In this document: piece by piece, positions 34,885 through 45,492 of the stretch
Position numbering within the stretch: the first letter of the stretch is position 1
Layout: every line of letters begins with the position of its first letter
From: Pseudonocardiaceae bacterium
GTDB taxonomy: Bacteria; Actinomycetota; Actinomycetes; Mycobacteriales; Pseudonocardiaceae
DNA length: 64,000 nt
Reading direction: 5' to 3'
Assembly (NCBI GenBank): GCA_009377865.1
Contig: WHTH01000004.1
Span: 55,585-119,584 of the forward strand
Translations under genes and position numbers: made by a program
Notes under the pieces: model-generated
What the model was told of the DNA's origin: nothing
The model's database searches: none
The model's input: only the letters and a program-made list of their open reading frames with translations

Positions 34885-35409
34885 TCACGCGGGGGCGACG
34901 CGGAGCACCTTGTCGTCGTCGCCGTTGCTGGTGGTGACGTAGAGCGCGCCGTCCGGGCCGGAACGAGCGGCGCGCAGCCGCACGTCGACCGGCTCACCGT
35001 CGCGCTGCTGCGTCTGGCAGGTCGTGAAGCGGCGGGTCTGCGCGAAGTCGGGGTGGACCACGAGGCCCATCAGCCCACCCTCGCCCTCGACGTACACATC
35101 GGACAGCTCGGCATCGATCTCGGTGGCCGTGGCGCCGGGGCCGGTGCCCAACAGCAGCTGGATGCGCGCCGGGCGCTCGGTGACCAGTGCAGATCCGTCG
35201 GGCAGGAAGCCGATGTCCCATGGGTGCTCCAGTCCGGTCGCCACCTGCTGCACGCGGATCTGCGGTGCCGGCGGCGACATGGGCGCCGGGGAGGCGTCGT
35301 TCGGTGGCGGGGGCGGGGCCGGCACGGCGGTGCCGACGGGTGCCTCCGGGCCCCCGGCCGAGCAGCCGGTGACGAGCAGCAGGACGAGGGCGATCACGCT
35401 GTGGCGCAT
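34885..35409 (-). pseudogene. Internally deleted PQQ-type sugar (sorbosone) dehydrogenase lipoprotein
   Basis: 174 residues where the family usually has about 350-400. The signal peptide ends with lipobox VTGC, a Pro-rich spacer follows, and residues 50-144 match the N-terminal blades of soluble glucose/sorbosone dehydrogenases (GLEHPWDIGFLPDGSALVTE, GEGGLMGLVVHPDF). The sequence then jumps at about residue 144 (near 34980) straight to the typical last blade, SGPDGALYVTTSNGD and VLRVAP. About 200 central residues, including the catalytic His and PQQ/metal ligands, are missing, yet the frame is kept. It is most likely a decayed gene. A shortened binding protein is possible but not supported. 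Confidence 0.75.
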
Positions 35410-35427
35410 GGGCGGATCATGCCCGAT

Positions 35428-35457
35428 CGCCCGGTGCAGCCGAGGTGAAACCGGGCG
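35428..35457 (-). terminator. Inverted repeat downstream of the ATPase gene
   Basis: CGCCCGG (35428-35434) and CCGGGCG (35451-35457) form a 7-bp stem with a 16-base loop in the gap between the ATPase stop and the dehydrogenase remnant. There is no U-run. It may end the ATPase transcript. Confidence 0.35.
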
Positions 35458-35540
35458 AAGGCTCAGCGGTTCCGCGGATATCGCACCTCGCGGACGCTAG
35501 CGGCGAGGTCTGACAGTAAGCGGCGACCGGATCGCGCGAC

Positions 35541-36935
35541 TCAATGCCGCCAGGCCTCGATCAGGCCGGCGGGGTCGTAACAGCGCGCGAGCCCGTCGAC
35601 GTCGATCCCCGCGCGCGACACCGCGATCAGTGGCGTCTCGGCATCGGCGCCGGGTACGCGGTCGCGCCCCCGCAGCAGGTCGGCGAGGTCGTGGCTATCG
35701 AAGCCGCGCTCGTCGTGCCACTTGATCGAGCCGACGAAGTCGATGTGGCCGGCGACAGCATCGCGGTCGGCGCCGACCAGATCGACCTCAACGTCGTTGC
35801 TCCTGGTCCAGTAGCCGCCCACGGCGGGCGAATCGGTCAACCGTCGCAGCCCCTCGCGTATAACGGGCTCGACGGCACGGCCGCGCCAACTGCCCCAGCC
35901 TTGCTCGATGCGGGCCAGCACCCGGTCGCCTCGGCCGCGGTCGATCTCGCTGACCCGAGGGCCGAGGAAGTAGAGCCAGAAGCGCAGGTACGGATCGGCC
36001 ACCCGGTAGCGAGTCTCCCTGGACGGTCTGGTCGACAGCGGCCGGTCCGTGGCCACGATCTGCTTGCGTGCCAGCAGGTCGAGCGCGCGGTTCAGCGAGG
36101 CGGCGGGCAGGCCGGTGGCGCGCAGCACGGCGGTGAACGTCCGCTCGCCCGACCCGATCGCGCTCAACACGGTGCGGGGCTGCGCCTCGGCCGGGAACTC
36201 GGCGGCCAGTGCCAGCTCTGCCGATACGACCAGTGCGGAGGTCGGCGCAGCCAGCGAGCTGCGCAGGAACTCGTGCCGACTCATCCCAGGTGTCCAGTCG
36301 GCGCAGATCAGCGGTAGTCCGCCGGTGACGAGGTAGCTGTCGATGGCTTGCGCCGCGCCGAGATCGAGCATGTCGCCCACCTCGGCCGGGGACAGCGCCT
36401 GGAGCAGCATCGGCGTGCCGCGCTGGTGGAAGGGCAGGCCGTACTCGTTGAGGGCCGCCATCATCGACAGATTCGAGCCGACGAGCAGGAGCAGCACGGG
36501 TCGCCGGGCGAGCACCCGGTCCCACACCCGCTGCAGCATGCCTTCGAAGCCGGGATCGGAGGATGCGAGGTACGGCAGCTCGTCGAGGATCACGATGCTC
36601 GGCCGGTCCTGCGGCAGGGCCGAGGCGAGCAGCCGCAGCGCCCCCTCCCACGATTGCAGCGCGACGCCTTCGAAGAGCTCGCGACCGGGCAGGTCGGACC
36701 CGAGCACTTCCCGGTGGAACTCGTGTAGCTCCAGCGCCGGGGCAGCGCCTGAGGCGGTGAAGAAGACCGACGGGAAGCCGCTGCGCTCCGCGAAGACCTC
36801 GACGAGGCGGGATTTGCCCACCCTGCGGCGACCGCGCAGCATCAGACAGCGGCCGGGTCGGCTACCGCCGTTGCGCACGAGCTCGAGCTCCCGCGTCAGC
36901 AGGGCGAGCTCATGTTGCCGTCCGATGAACTCCAC
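35541..36935 (-). CDS. AAA ATPase with C-terminal DUF234-like domain
   Basis: 464 residues. It opens with FIGRQHELALLTRELEL. Walker A is RGRRRVGKSRLVEVFAER and Walker B is SIVILDELPYL; the sensor-like segment is LLLLVGSNLSMM. A winged-helix-like stretch (about 265-320, TFTAVLRATGLPAASLNRAL) precedes the C-terminal region FWLYFLGPRVSEIDRG and NDVEVDLVGAD, which matches the DUF234 nuclease-like fold (E-x-D motif). The family is widespread in archaea and bacteria, and its function is unresolved. It starts at a GTG with no ribosome site; a TAGTAT box would place transcription start on the G of that GTG (leaderless). An inverted repeat overlaps that box. Confidence 0.8.
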   Translation of the reverse strand: MEFIGRQHELALLTRELELVRNGGSRPGRCLMLRGRRRVGKSRLVEVFAERSGFPSVFFTASGAAPALELHEFHREVLGSDLPGRELFEGVALQSWEGALRLLASALPQDRPSIVILDELPYLASSDPGFEGMLQRVWDRVLARRPVLLLLVGSNLSMMAALNEYGLPFHQRGTPMLLQALSPAEVGDMLDLGAAQAIDSYLVTGGLPLICADWTPGMSRHEFLRSSLAAPTSALVVSAELALAAEFPAEAQPRTVLSAIGSGERTFTAVLRATGLPAASLNRALDLLARKQIVATDRPLSTRPSRETRYRVADPYLRFWLYFLGPRVSEIDRGRGDRVLARIEQGWGSWRGRAVEPVIREGLRRLTDSPAVGGYWTRSNDVEVDLVGADRDAVAGHIDFVGSIKWHDERGFDSHDLADLLRGRDRVPGADAETPLIAVSRAGIDVDGLARCYDPAGLIEAWRH

Positions 36936-36940
36936 TTTAT

Positions 36941-36964
36941 GATACTATCACATCTGATAGTCTC
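36941..36964 (-). promoter_or_regulatory. Operator-like inverted repeat over the ATPase-gene promoter
   Basis: GATACTATCA (36941-36950), a 4-base spacer CATC and TGATAGTCTC (36955-36964) are inverted repeats with one mismatch in 10. On the minus strand the left arm contains TAGTAT (36947-36942), a TANNNT -10 whose expected start point is 36935, the first base of the ATPase GTG. A dimeric repressor bound here would block that promoter. AT-rich sequence is exceptional in this region. Confidence 0.5.
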
Positions 36965-37042
36965 AACTCTGAGGGTAACGTCGGTCAAGGGCGGACGACG
37001 CCGCCGCCGCCGATTCGTGCTCTCTCGCGCGCGACTTCGTGC

Positions 37043-37068
37043 CCACGCGCGCGAAACGTCGCGCGCGT
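37043..37068. repeat. Perfect 11-bp GC palindrome between the ATPase gene and mfd
   Basis: CACGCGCGCGA (37043-37053) and TCGCGCGCGTG (37058-37068) are exact reverse complements around a 4-base loop AACG. Several more CGCGCG runs flank it. It lies in a divergent promoter region, where no terminator is needed. It could be a protein-binding site, a Z-DNA-prone segment, or a hairpin in a leader read from the left. Confidence 0.6.
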
Positions 37069-37107
37069 GAGCATGGAACGCGCGCGGGGGCACGGACGAG
37101 GGTCGGG

Positions 37108-37113
37108 CTAACA
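37108..37113 (+). promoter_or_regulatory. Candidate -10 box for mfd
   Basis: TAACAT fits TANNNT and would start transcription near 37120, giving an 80-base leader before the GTG at 37200. No good -35 is visible. Confidence 0.35.
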
Positions 37114-37199
37114 TGAGTGGGGCGAGCCCCTCGTGCCGGACGCGTCCCGGGCAGGGGTCTGTTCGCGTTCTACCGTCCTGCCCGAAAGGCGATGCTCCG

Positions 37200-40835
<3,636 letters not shown>

Positions 40836-40877
40836 GCGTCACGGCGAGGGATGCGGCGCCTGCCGCTGGGGTTGGTG

Positions 40878-40883
40878 TATGGT
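40878..40883 (+). promoter_or_regulatory. Leaderless-type -10 box of the vapBC pair
   Basis: TATGGT fits TANNNT. Seven bases downstream of its last base is 40890, the A of the vapB ATG, so the mRNA is predicted to be leaderless. No ribosome site precedes the ATG, which agrees. Confidence 0.5.
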
Positions 40884-40889
40884 TTGTGC

Positions 40890-41102
40890 ATGGCGCGCAC
40901 CAACATCGACATCGATGATGAGCTGATCGCCGATGCGATGCGGCGGTACGGTCTGAGCACCAAGAGGGAGGCCGTGGACCTGGCGCTGCGGCGGCTGGTC
41001 GGGCCCCGCCTCTCGCCGGAGTTCCTCGCGAGCCTGGAGGGGATCGGCTGGGATGGCGACCTCGACGGCATGCGCGACTCGGCCGGCGCGCCGCAGCTGT
41101 GA
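40890..41102 (+). CDS. vapB: VapB-family antitoxin
   Basis: 70 residues. [20 protein letters not shown] and [16 protein letters not shown] form the ribbon-helix-helix of VapB-type antitoxins (DUF2191-like). A short acidic tail ([15 protein letters not shown]) should occupy the toxin active site. The stop overlaps the vapC start as GTGA, the standard toxin-antitoxin arrangement, so expression is coupled; autoregulation by the complex is expected for the family. Longer in-frame starts are less likely, given the leaderless promoter directly before the ATG. Confidence 0.9.
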   Translation: MARTNIDIDDELIADAMRRYGLSTKREAVDLALRRLVGPRLSPEFLASLEGIGWDGDLDGMRDSAGAPQL

Positions 41103-41506
41103 CGCATCTGATCGACACGTCGGCATGGATCGAGTACCTCCGACGTACCGGTTCACCTGCCAACGTCGAGGTCAAGCGCCTACTTCAGGAAGAACCCGGC
41201 AGCGTTGTCGTGACGGAGCCGATCGTCATGGAGTTGCTCGCCGGGCCGACGGATCCGCAGCTGGTGGCCACGTTGGAGCGCCTGGTCGACGGCCTACGCG
41301 TGGTGCCGGTCGACGCCGAACTCGACTACCGAGCAGCCGCCACCGTCTACCGCACGGCGCGGCAGCGCGGCCGTACCGTTCGCTCGCTGGTGGACTGTTT
41401 GATCGCGGTGGTGGCCGCCCGGACCGGCGCCGTGCTGCTGCACCGGGACCGGGACTTCAGGGTGCTCGCCGGATGCCTGCCGGATCTGCAGGTGCACCCG
41501 CTCTGA
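41099..41506 (+). CDS. vapC: VapC-family toxin, PIN-domain ribonuclease
   Basis: 135 residues starting at a GTG that overlaps the vapB stop. PIN acidic residues are visible: Asp in [12 protein letters not shown], Glu in [13 protein letters not shown], Asp in [14 protein letters not shown] and Asp in [12 protein letters not shown]. VapC toxins cleave RNA, commonly tRNA or rRNA, when released from VapB. Length and all four carboxylates are intact, so it should be active. A 113-base stretch without genes separates it from the convergent DsrE-like gene. Confidence 0.92.
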   Translation: MTHLIDTSAWIEYLRRTGSPANVEVKRLLQEEPGSVVVTEPIVMELLAGPTDPQLVATLERLVDGLRVVPVDAELDYRAAATVYRTARQRGRTVRSLVDCLIAVVAARTGAVLLHRDRDFRVLAGCLPDLQVHPL

Positions 41507-41619
41507 GCGCCATCAGCAACGACGACATGTTCGGGGTCGCGAACGGCTGCGTGAGCATGGTGACGAGGTCGCGACCCCCGCGCCGGGACGGTACGACCAG
41601 GGCAAGTCCCAGGACTGCC

Positions 41620-41973
41620 TCAGCCCATGTAGGTGAGAGTCGACCGCCCCTCGGCCACCTCTGTCAGGATCTCGGCGAGCGGCCGCTGCATGCCGCCGAT
41701 GGCCTCGACCTGCTCGGAAGACACCTCACGGGTGTCGACGCAGCCCGGTCAAAGCGAGACGAGAAACGGGGCCGCCGCGCCACGCTTGATCTTGGCGCGC
41801 AGGTCCTCGCTGAGCTCGGTCTCGTCCATGGCGACGCGGACGGCGTCACCGGCCAGCCGGACCTCGGCGTCCAGTCCGGCCTGGCTCGCCACGTTGGCGA
41901 AGTGGTAGGCCGACCAGACGGGCTTCGGGTCGGTCGCAGGATCGGCCGACGCGAAGAAGATGAGCCGCATCAT
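41620..41973 (-). CDS. DsrE-family protein with in-frame TGA: candidate selenoprotein
   Basis: The frame starts at the ATG at 41973, overlapping the ABC ATPase stop (ATGA), and encodes RLIFFASADPATDPKPVW and the helix AYHFANVASQAGLDAEVRL of DsrE-like sulfur-relay proteins. At 41751-41749 it meets a TGA directly after PFLVSL. The same frame continues without another stop for 42 codons (PGCVDTREVSSEQ ... TLTYMG) to a TGA at 41622-41620, with about 90 percent G/C third positions. Read through, the product is about 117 residues, the normal DsrE length, with UPGC at the usual reactive-cysteine loop (a UxxC redox motif). A SECIS-like hairpin follows. Alternatives are a recent nonsense mutation or a sequencing error. 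Confidence 0.65.
41720..41751 (-). promoter_or_regulatory. SECIS-like hairpin directly downstream of the in-frame TGA
   Basis: On the minus strand the TGA (41751-41749) is followed by 12 bases. Then come GACACC (41736-41731), loop CGTGA (41730-41726) and GGTGTC (41725-41720): a perfect 6-bp stem with a 5-base loop whose second base is G. The loop begins 18 bases after the TGA. A further CTGC/GCAG pairing can extend the stem below. The published bacterial SECIS description (small apical loop, G in the first two loop positions, loop 16-37 bases from UGA) is met. Confidence 0.55.
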
Positions 41974-42779
41974 GTCTGCTCCTCGGGTAGTCGCCCCTCG
42001 CTCGCGGCGAGGAGCACTTTGGTGTACTCATCAGCGGGCGCCGACAGCACCCTGTCGATCGGTCCGTCCTCGACGACCCTCCCGCGTTGCATCACCGCCA
42101 CCCGCTCGGCGAAGGCCCGGGCGGCGGTCAGGTCGTGCGTGATGAGGACGAACGTCGTCCCCAGCCGCTCGCGGATGCCCGCCATCAGGGCCAGGATCTC
42201 CGAGCGCAGCGAGGCATCGAGCATCGAGGTCGGCTCGTCGGCGACGACGAGTTCGGGATGTGCGATGAACGAGCGCGCGATCGCCACCCGCTGCCGCTGA
42301 CCACCGGACAGCTGGTGCGGGAAGCGCTCGAGGAACCGCGACGCCGGTGACAGCTCGACGTCCTCGAGCGCGTCCCCAACCCGTTCCCGGCGCTCGTCGC
42401 GGCGCACCCCGGCGATCGCCAACGGCTCGCCGACGGCCTCACCGACCTGCATGCCCGGGTGCAGCGACTCGTAGGGATCCTGCAGGATGAGGTGCATCCG
42501 CCGGCGGATCCGGCGGCGGGCGCGCCCGTGCAGGTCTGCGAGGTCAACGCCCTGGAAGATCACCTGGCCGGCGTCGGGCGACTCGAGGCCGAGCACCAGT
42601 CGTCCGACGGTGCTCTTGCCGGCTCCGCTCTCGCCCACCAGCGCGAGAGTCTCCCCCGCGGCGAGTCTCAGCGAGACCTGGGCGACGGCGGGAATGTCGC
42701 CGCCGCCCCGATGCCGGAGTGCCTGGCTGCGCGCGAACGTCCGCGACACCTCGCGCAGCTCGAGGACGGGTGCGTTCAT
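41970..42779 (-). CDS. Peptide/nickel-type ABC transporter ATPase (DppF/OppF-like)
   Basis: 269 residues from the ATG at 42779, sharing a base with the upstream stop (TGATG). Walker A is GESGAGKSTVGRL, the Q-loop is ILQDPYESLHP, the signature LSGGQRQRVAIARSF, Walker B ELVVADEPTSMLD and the switch His ITHDL. It is shorter than most OppF proteins and ends soon after the nucleotide-binding core, with only a brief tail. It should pair with the ATPase domain of the upstream fused permease protein. It is coupled to the DsrE-like gene by ATGA. Confidence 0.92.
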   Translation of the reverse strand: MNAPVLELREVSRTFARSQALRHRGGGDIPAVAQVSLRLAAGETLALVGESGAGKSTVGRLVLGLESPDAGQVIFQGVDLADLHGRARRRIRRRMHLILQDPYESLHPGMQVGEAVGEPLAIAGVRRDERRERVGDALEDVELSPASRFLERFPHQLSGGQRQRVAIARSFIAHPELVVADEPTSMLDASLRSEILALMAGIRERLGTTFVLITHDLTAARAFAERVAVMQRGRVVEDGPIDRVLSAPADEYTKVLLAASEGRLPEEQT

Positions 42780-44512
42780 CACCGGCCTCGCACGGGACGC
42801 GGGGCGGGCGACGCTGCACGGATGCCGGCTGAGGCGGTGAGCAGGGCACGGGTATGGGGATGCTGTGGCTCGCGCGCTACCGCCTCCGGAGGCCCGGTCT
42901 CGACGATCCGCCCTGCCTGCATGACGAGCAGCTCGTCGGCCGTCCGCGCCACCAGCGGCAGGTCGTGTGAGATGAGGACCACCGACACCCCCAACCGCTC
43001 GCGCAGGTCGAGCAGCAGCTTCATGATCCGGGCCTGCGTCACGACGTCCAGCCCGGTCGCCGGCTCGTCGGCCACGATCACGCGCGGCTCGTTGGCCACC
43101 GCCATGGCGATCAGCACCCGCTGACGCATCCCACCGCTGAGCTCGTGCGGGAAGGCGCCGTGCCGGTCCCTGGCGATGCCGACCTGCTCGAGCAGCTCCC
43201 GTGCCCGGACGGCTGCCGCCGCAGCGTCGGGCCGGGTCAGCGCGGCCGCTTCCGTCACCTGGCGCTGCACCGTATAGGCGGGGTTCAGCGCGCTCATCGC
43301 GCCCTGCGGCACGAGCGCGATCTCGCGGCCCCTGATCCGGGCGCCCTCCGGTCCGCGCAGCGTCCGCAGGTCGCGCCCGCCCAGCATGATCCGGCCGCCG
43401 AGCACCTCCGCCGGCGGGCGCAGCAGCCCGAGCAGCGCGAGCGCGAGCGTGCTCTTGCCGCTGCCTGACTCTCCCACCAGCCCGACGATGCGCCCGGGCG
43501 CGACCGCCATGCTCACACCGGCGACGGCCTCGGTCGCGTGCGCCTCGCTGCGGTAGCGGACGGTCAGCTCGCGCACCTCGAGGACCGTGCCGGTCGCCTG
43601 CGGCGTCGCGGGCTCGGCGGCGGTGCTGCCGGCGTCGCGGCGGCGGGGCCCGGGGCGTGCGCGTCGACCGGACAGCCGTGGGTCCGCCCGTTCCTCGATC
43701 GCGTAGCCGAGGAAGGCGAAGCCGACGAGCACGGCCGTCAGCGCGAGCCCCGGCGGCACGATCCACCACAACCAGACATCGGTCAGAAAGGCGCTGCGAG
43801 CGTTGGCGAAGAACAGCATGCTGCCCCAGCTGACGTTGGTGGGGTCGCCGAGGCCGAGGAAGGCGAGCGCGGACTCGAGGAACACCGCGACGTTGGCGGT
43901 GCGCACGAACTGCGACACCGCGAGCGGCGCCAGCCGCGGGATCACGTGCCTGCCGAGCACCCGCAGCGGCGAGGCGCCCATGGCCCTGGCGGCGGTTACG
44001 TGCTGGAACTCGCGGACCTTGACGACGTCGGAGTACAGCACGCGCGCCGGCTTGGCCCAGAGCACCGCGCTGATCACCCCCACGGTGATCAGCAGGCTGC
44101 GGCCGAAGAACGCCGCGAGCACGATGACGAGGACGAAGAACGGGAAGGCGAGCGTCAGGTCCACCAGGCGCATCAGGGGCCCCTCGACGCGGCCGCGGAA
44201 ATAGCCCGCGACGACGGCGACCGCCAGGCCGATCGCGGTGGCCAGCACGGCGGACGCCACGCCGATGGTCAGCGAGATCCGTGCCCCGTAGACGAGCTGG
44301 GCGAACAGGTCGTGACCGATGTCGTCGGTGCCGAGCGGAAACGACAGGCTCGGCGGCTGGTACGGTGCCCCGCTCGGCGCGCTCGGGTCGTGCGCGGCCA
44401 GCAGTGGCGCGAAGACGGCGGCGAGTGCGGCGACGAGCAGCAGCACCGCGCCGACGCGGCCCAGCCGCCTCCCCGTGCGCGTGCCGGCGGATTGGGTGCC
44501 CCGATCGCTCAT
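42779..44512 (-). CDS. ABC transporter permease-ATPase fusion (DppC-DppD type)
   Basis: 577 residues. Residues about 15-275 form a DppC-like permease: TM1, then GTDDIGHDLFAQLVYGAR, the EAA-like loop HVTAARAMGASPLRVLGRH and about six helices. A short linker (about 280-305) leads to an ATPase (about 305-560) with VGESGSGKSTLALALLG, VPQGAMSALNPAY, LSGGMRQRVLIAMA, VIVADEPATGLD and LISHDLPLV. Separate permease and ATPase genes are the commonest form, but this fusion occurs in actinobacteria. It starts at an ATG overlapping the preceding permease stop (ATGA). Confidence 0.93.
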   Translation of the reverse strand: MSDRGTQSAGTRTGRRLGRVGAVLLLVAALAAVFAPLLAAHDPSAPSGAPYQPPSLSFPLGTDDIGHDLFAQLVYGARISLTIGVASAVLATAIGLAVAVVAGYFRGRVEGPLMRLVDLTLAFPFFVLVIVLAAFFGRSLLITVGVISAVLWAKPARVLYSDVVKVREFQHVTAARAMGASPLRVLGRHVIPRLAPLAVSQFVRTANVAVFLESALAFLGLGDPTNVSWGSMLFFANARSAFLTDVWLWWIVPPGLALTAVLVGFAFLGYAIEERADPRLSGRRARPGPRRRDAGSTAAEPATPQATGTVLEVRELTVRYRSEAHATEAVAGVSMAVAPGRIVGLVGESGSGKSTLALALLGLLRPPAEVLGGRIMLGGRDLRTLRGPEGARIRGREIALVPQGAMSALNPAYTVQRQVTEAAALTRPDAAAAAVRARELLEQVGIARDRHGAFPHELSGGMRQRVLIAMAVANEPRVIVADEPATGLDVVTQARIMKLLLDLRERLGVSVVLISHDLPLVARTADELLVMQAGRIVETGPPEAVAREPQHPHTRALLTASAGIRAASPAPRPVRGR

Positions 44513-45492
44513 CCGACGCGCGCTCCCGGACGGCGGACGCGCGGGTCAAGCAGCGGGTAGAGCAGGTCGGCGACGAGGTTGGCCAGCACGACGCCGACCG
44601 CGAGCAGCAGGAACGCGCCCTGCAGCAGCGGGTAGTCGCGCGCGAGGACGCTCTCGTAGATCAGGCGCCCGAGCCCCGGGTAGGAGAAGACCGTCTCGAC
44701 CACCGCCGCGCCGCCGACGAGCGTGCCCAGCCCTACCAGCGTGATCGTCGCGATCGGGATCAGCGCGTTGCGCTGGGCGTGCCGGCGCACCCCTCGCGCG
44801 TCGAGGCCCTTCGCCTCGGCCATCAGCACGTAGTCCTCCTGCAGCTCGCCGACGAGTGACGCACGCGCGACGAGGTAGACCGATCCCAGGTATCCCAGCG
44901 TGAGGGTGACGAGCGGCAGGATGAGCCGCTCGCCGGCCTCGAGGACGAGGCCGATTCCGCCCGCACCGCTGGCGGGCAGCGCGCCGAAGATCGGCAACCA
45001 CTCCAGTTGAACCGAGAACAGCAGGATGAACAGCAGCCCGAGGAAGAACGGGGGCATGGCGTCGACCACCATCACGGCCGTCAGGGTTCCCGCATCGGCG
45101 GTGCTGCCGCGTCGCCACGCCGAGTAGAAGCCGAGCAGCGTGCCGAACACCGTGGAGAGCACGAGTGCGCCGCCAACCAGCAGCGCCGTCCAGCCGACCC
45201 GGTCGCCGAGCACCTCGGTGACCGGGCGGGCATAGCGCACCGAGACGCCGAGGTCGCCGGTGGCCAGGTTCGTGAGATAGCGCCAGAACTGCACTGGCGC
45301 CGGTTCGCCCAGGCCGTACTGCGACAGGACGCGCTCGCGCTCCGCGGCCGTGATCTCGCCCGCGACCTCCGGTGGCAGCAGGTAGTCGACCGCGTCACCT
45401 GGCGCCAGTCGCGGGAGCGCGAAGTTGAGCGCGATGGCGGCCAGCAGGACACCCACGTATCCGAGAGCCCGGTTCAGGCTTCGCAGCAGCAC
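44509..45492 (-). CDS. Peptide/nickel-type ABC transporter permease (DppB-like)
   Basis: 327 residues from a GTG at 45492 whose G is the last base of the substrate-binding-protein stop (TAGTG). Six hydrophobic helices are seen. Family landmarks are LNFALPRLAPGDAVDYLLP, the region GDLGVSVRYARPVTEVL, and the cytoplasmic coupling loop YVLMAEAKGLDARGVRRHA, followed by NALIPIATI. It would form the heterodimeric channel with the permease half of the next gene. Much longer in-frame starts exist only antisense to, or inside, the preceding gene. Confidence 0.93.
   Translation of the reverse strand: MLLRSLNRALGYVGVLLAAIALNFALPRLAPGDAVDYLLPPEVAGEITAAERERVLSQYGLGEPAPVQFWRYLTNLATGDLGVSVRYARPVTEVLGDRVGWTALLVGGALVLSTVFGTLLGFYSAWRRGSTADAGTLTAVMVVDAMPPFFLGLLFILLFSVQLEWLPIFGALPASGAGGIGLVLEAGERLILPLVTLTLGYLGSVYLVARASLVGELQEDYVLMAEAKGLDARGVRRHAQRNALIPIATITLVGLGTLVGGAAVVETVFSYPGLGRLIYESVLARDYPLLQGAFLLLAVGVVLANLVADLLYPLLDPRVRRPGARVG

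Noticed and set aside
41620..41751. DsrE-like gene broken by a frameshift
   Set aside because: The codons after the TGA are in exactly the same frame (TGA CCG GGC TGC), so only a nonsense or recoded codon explains it.
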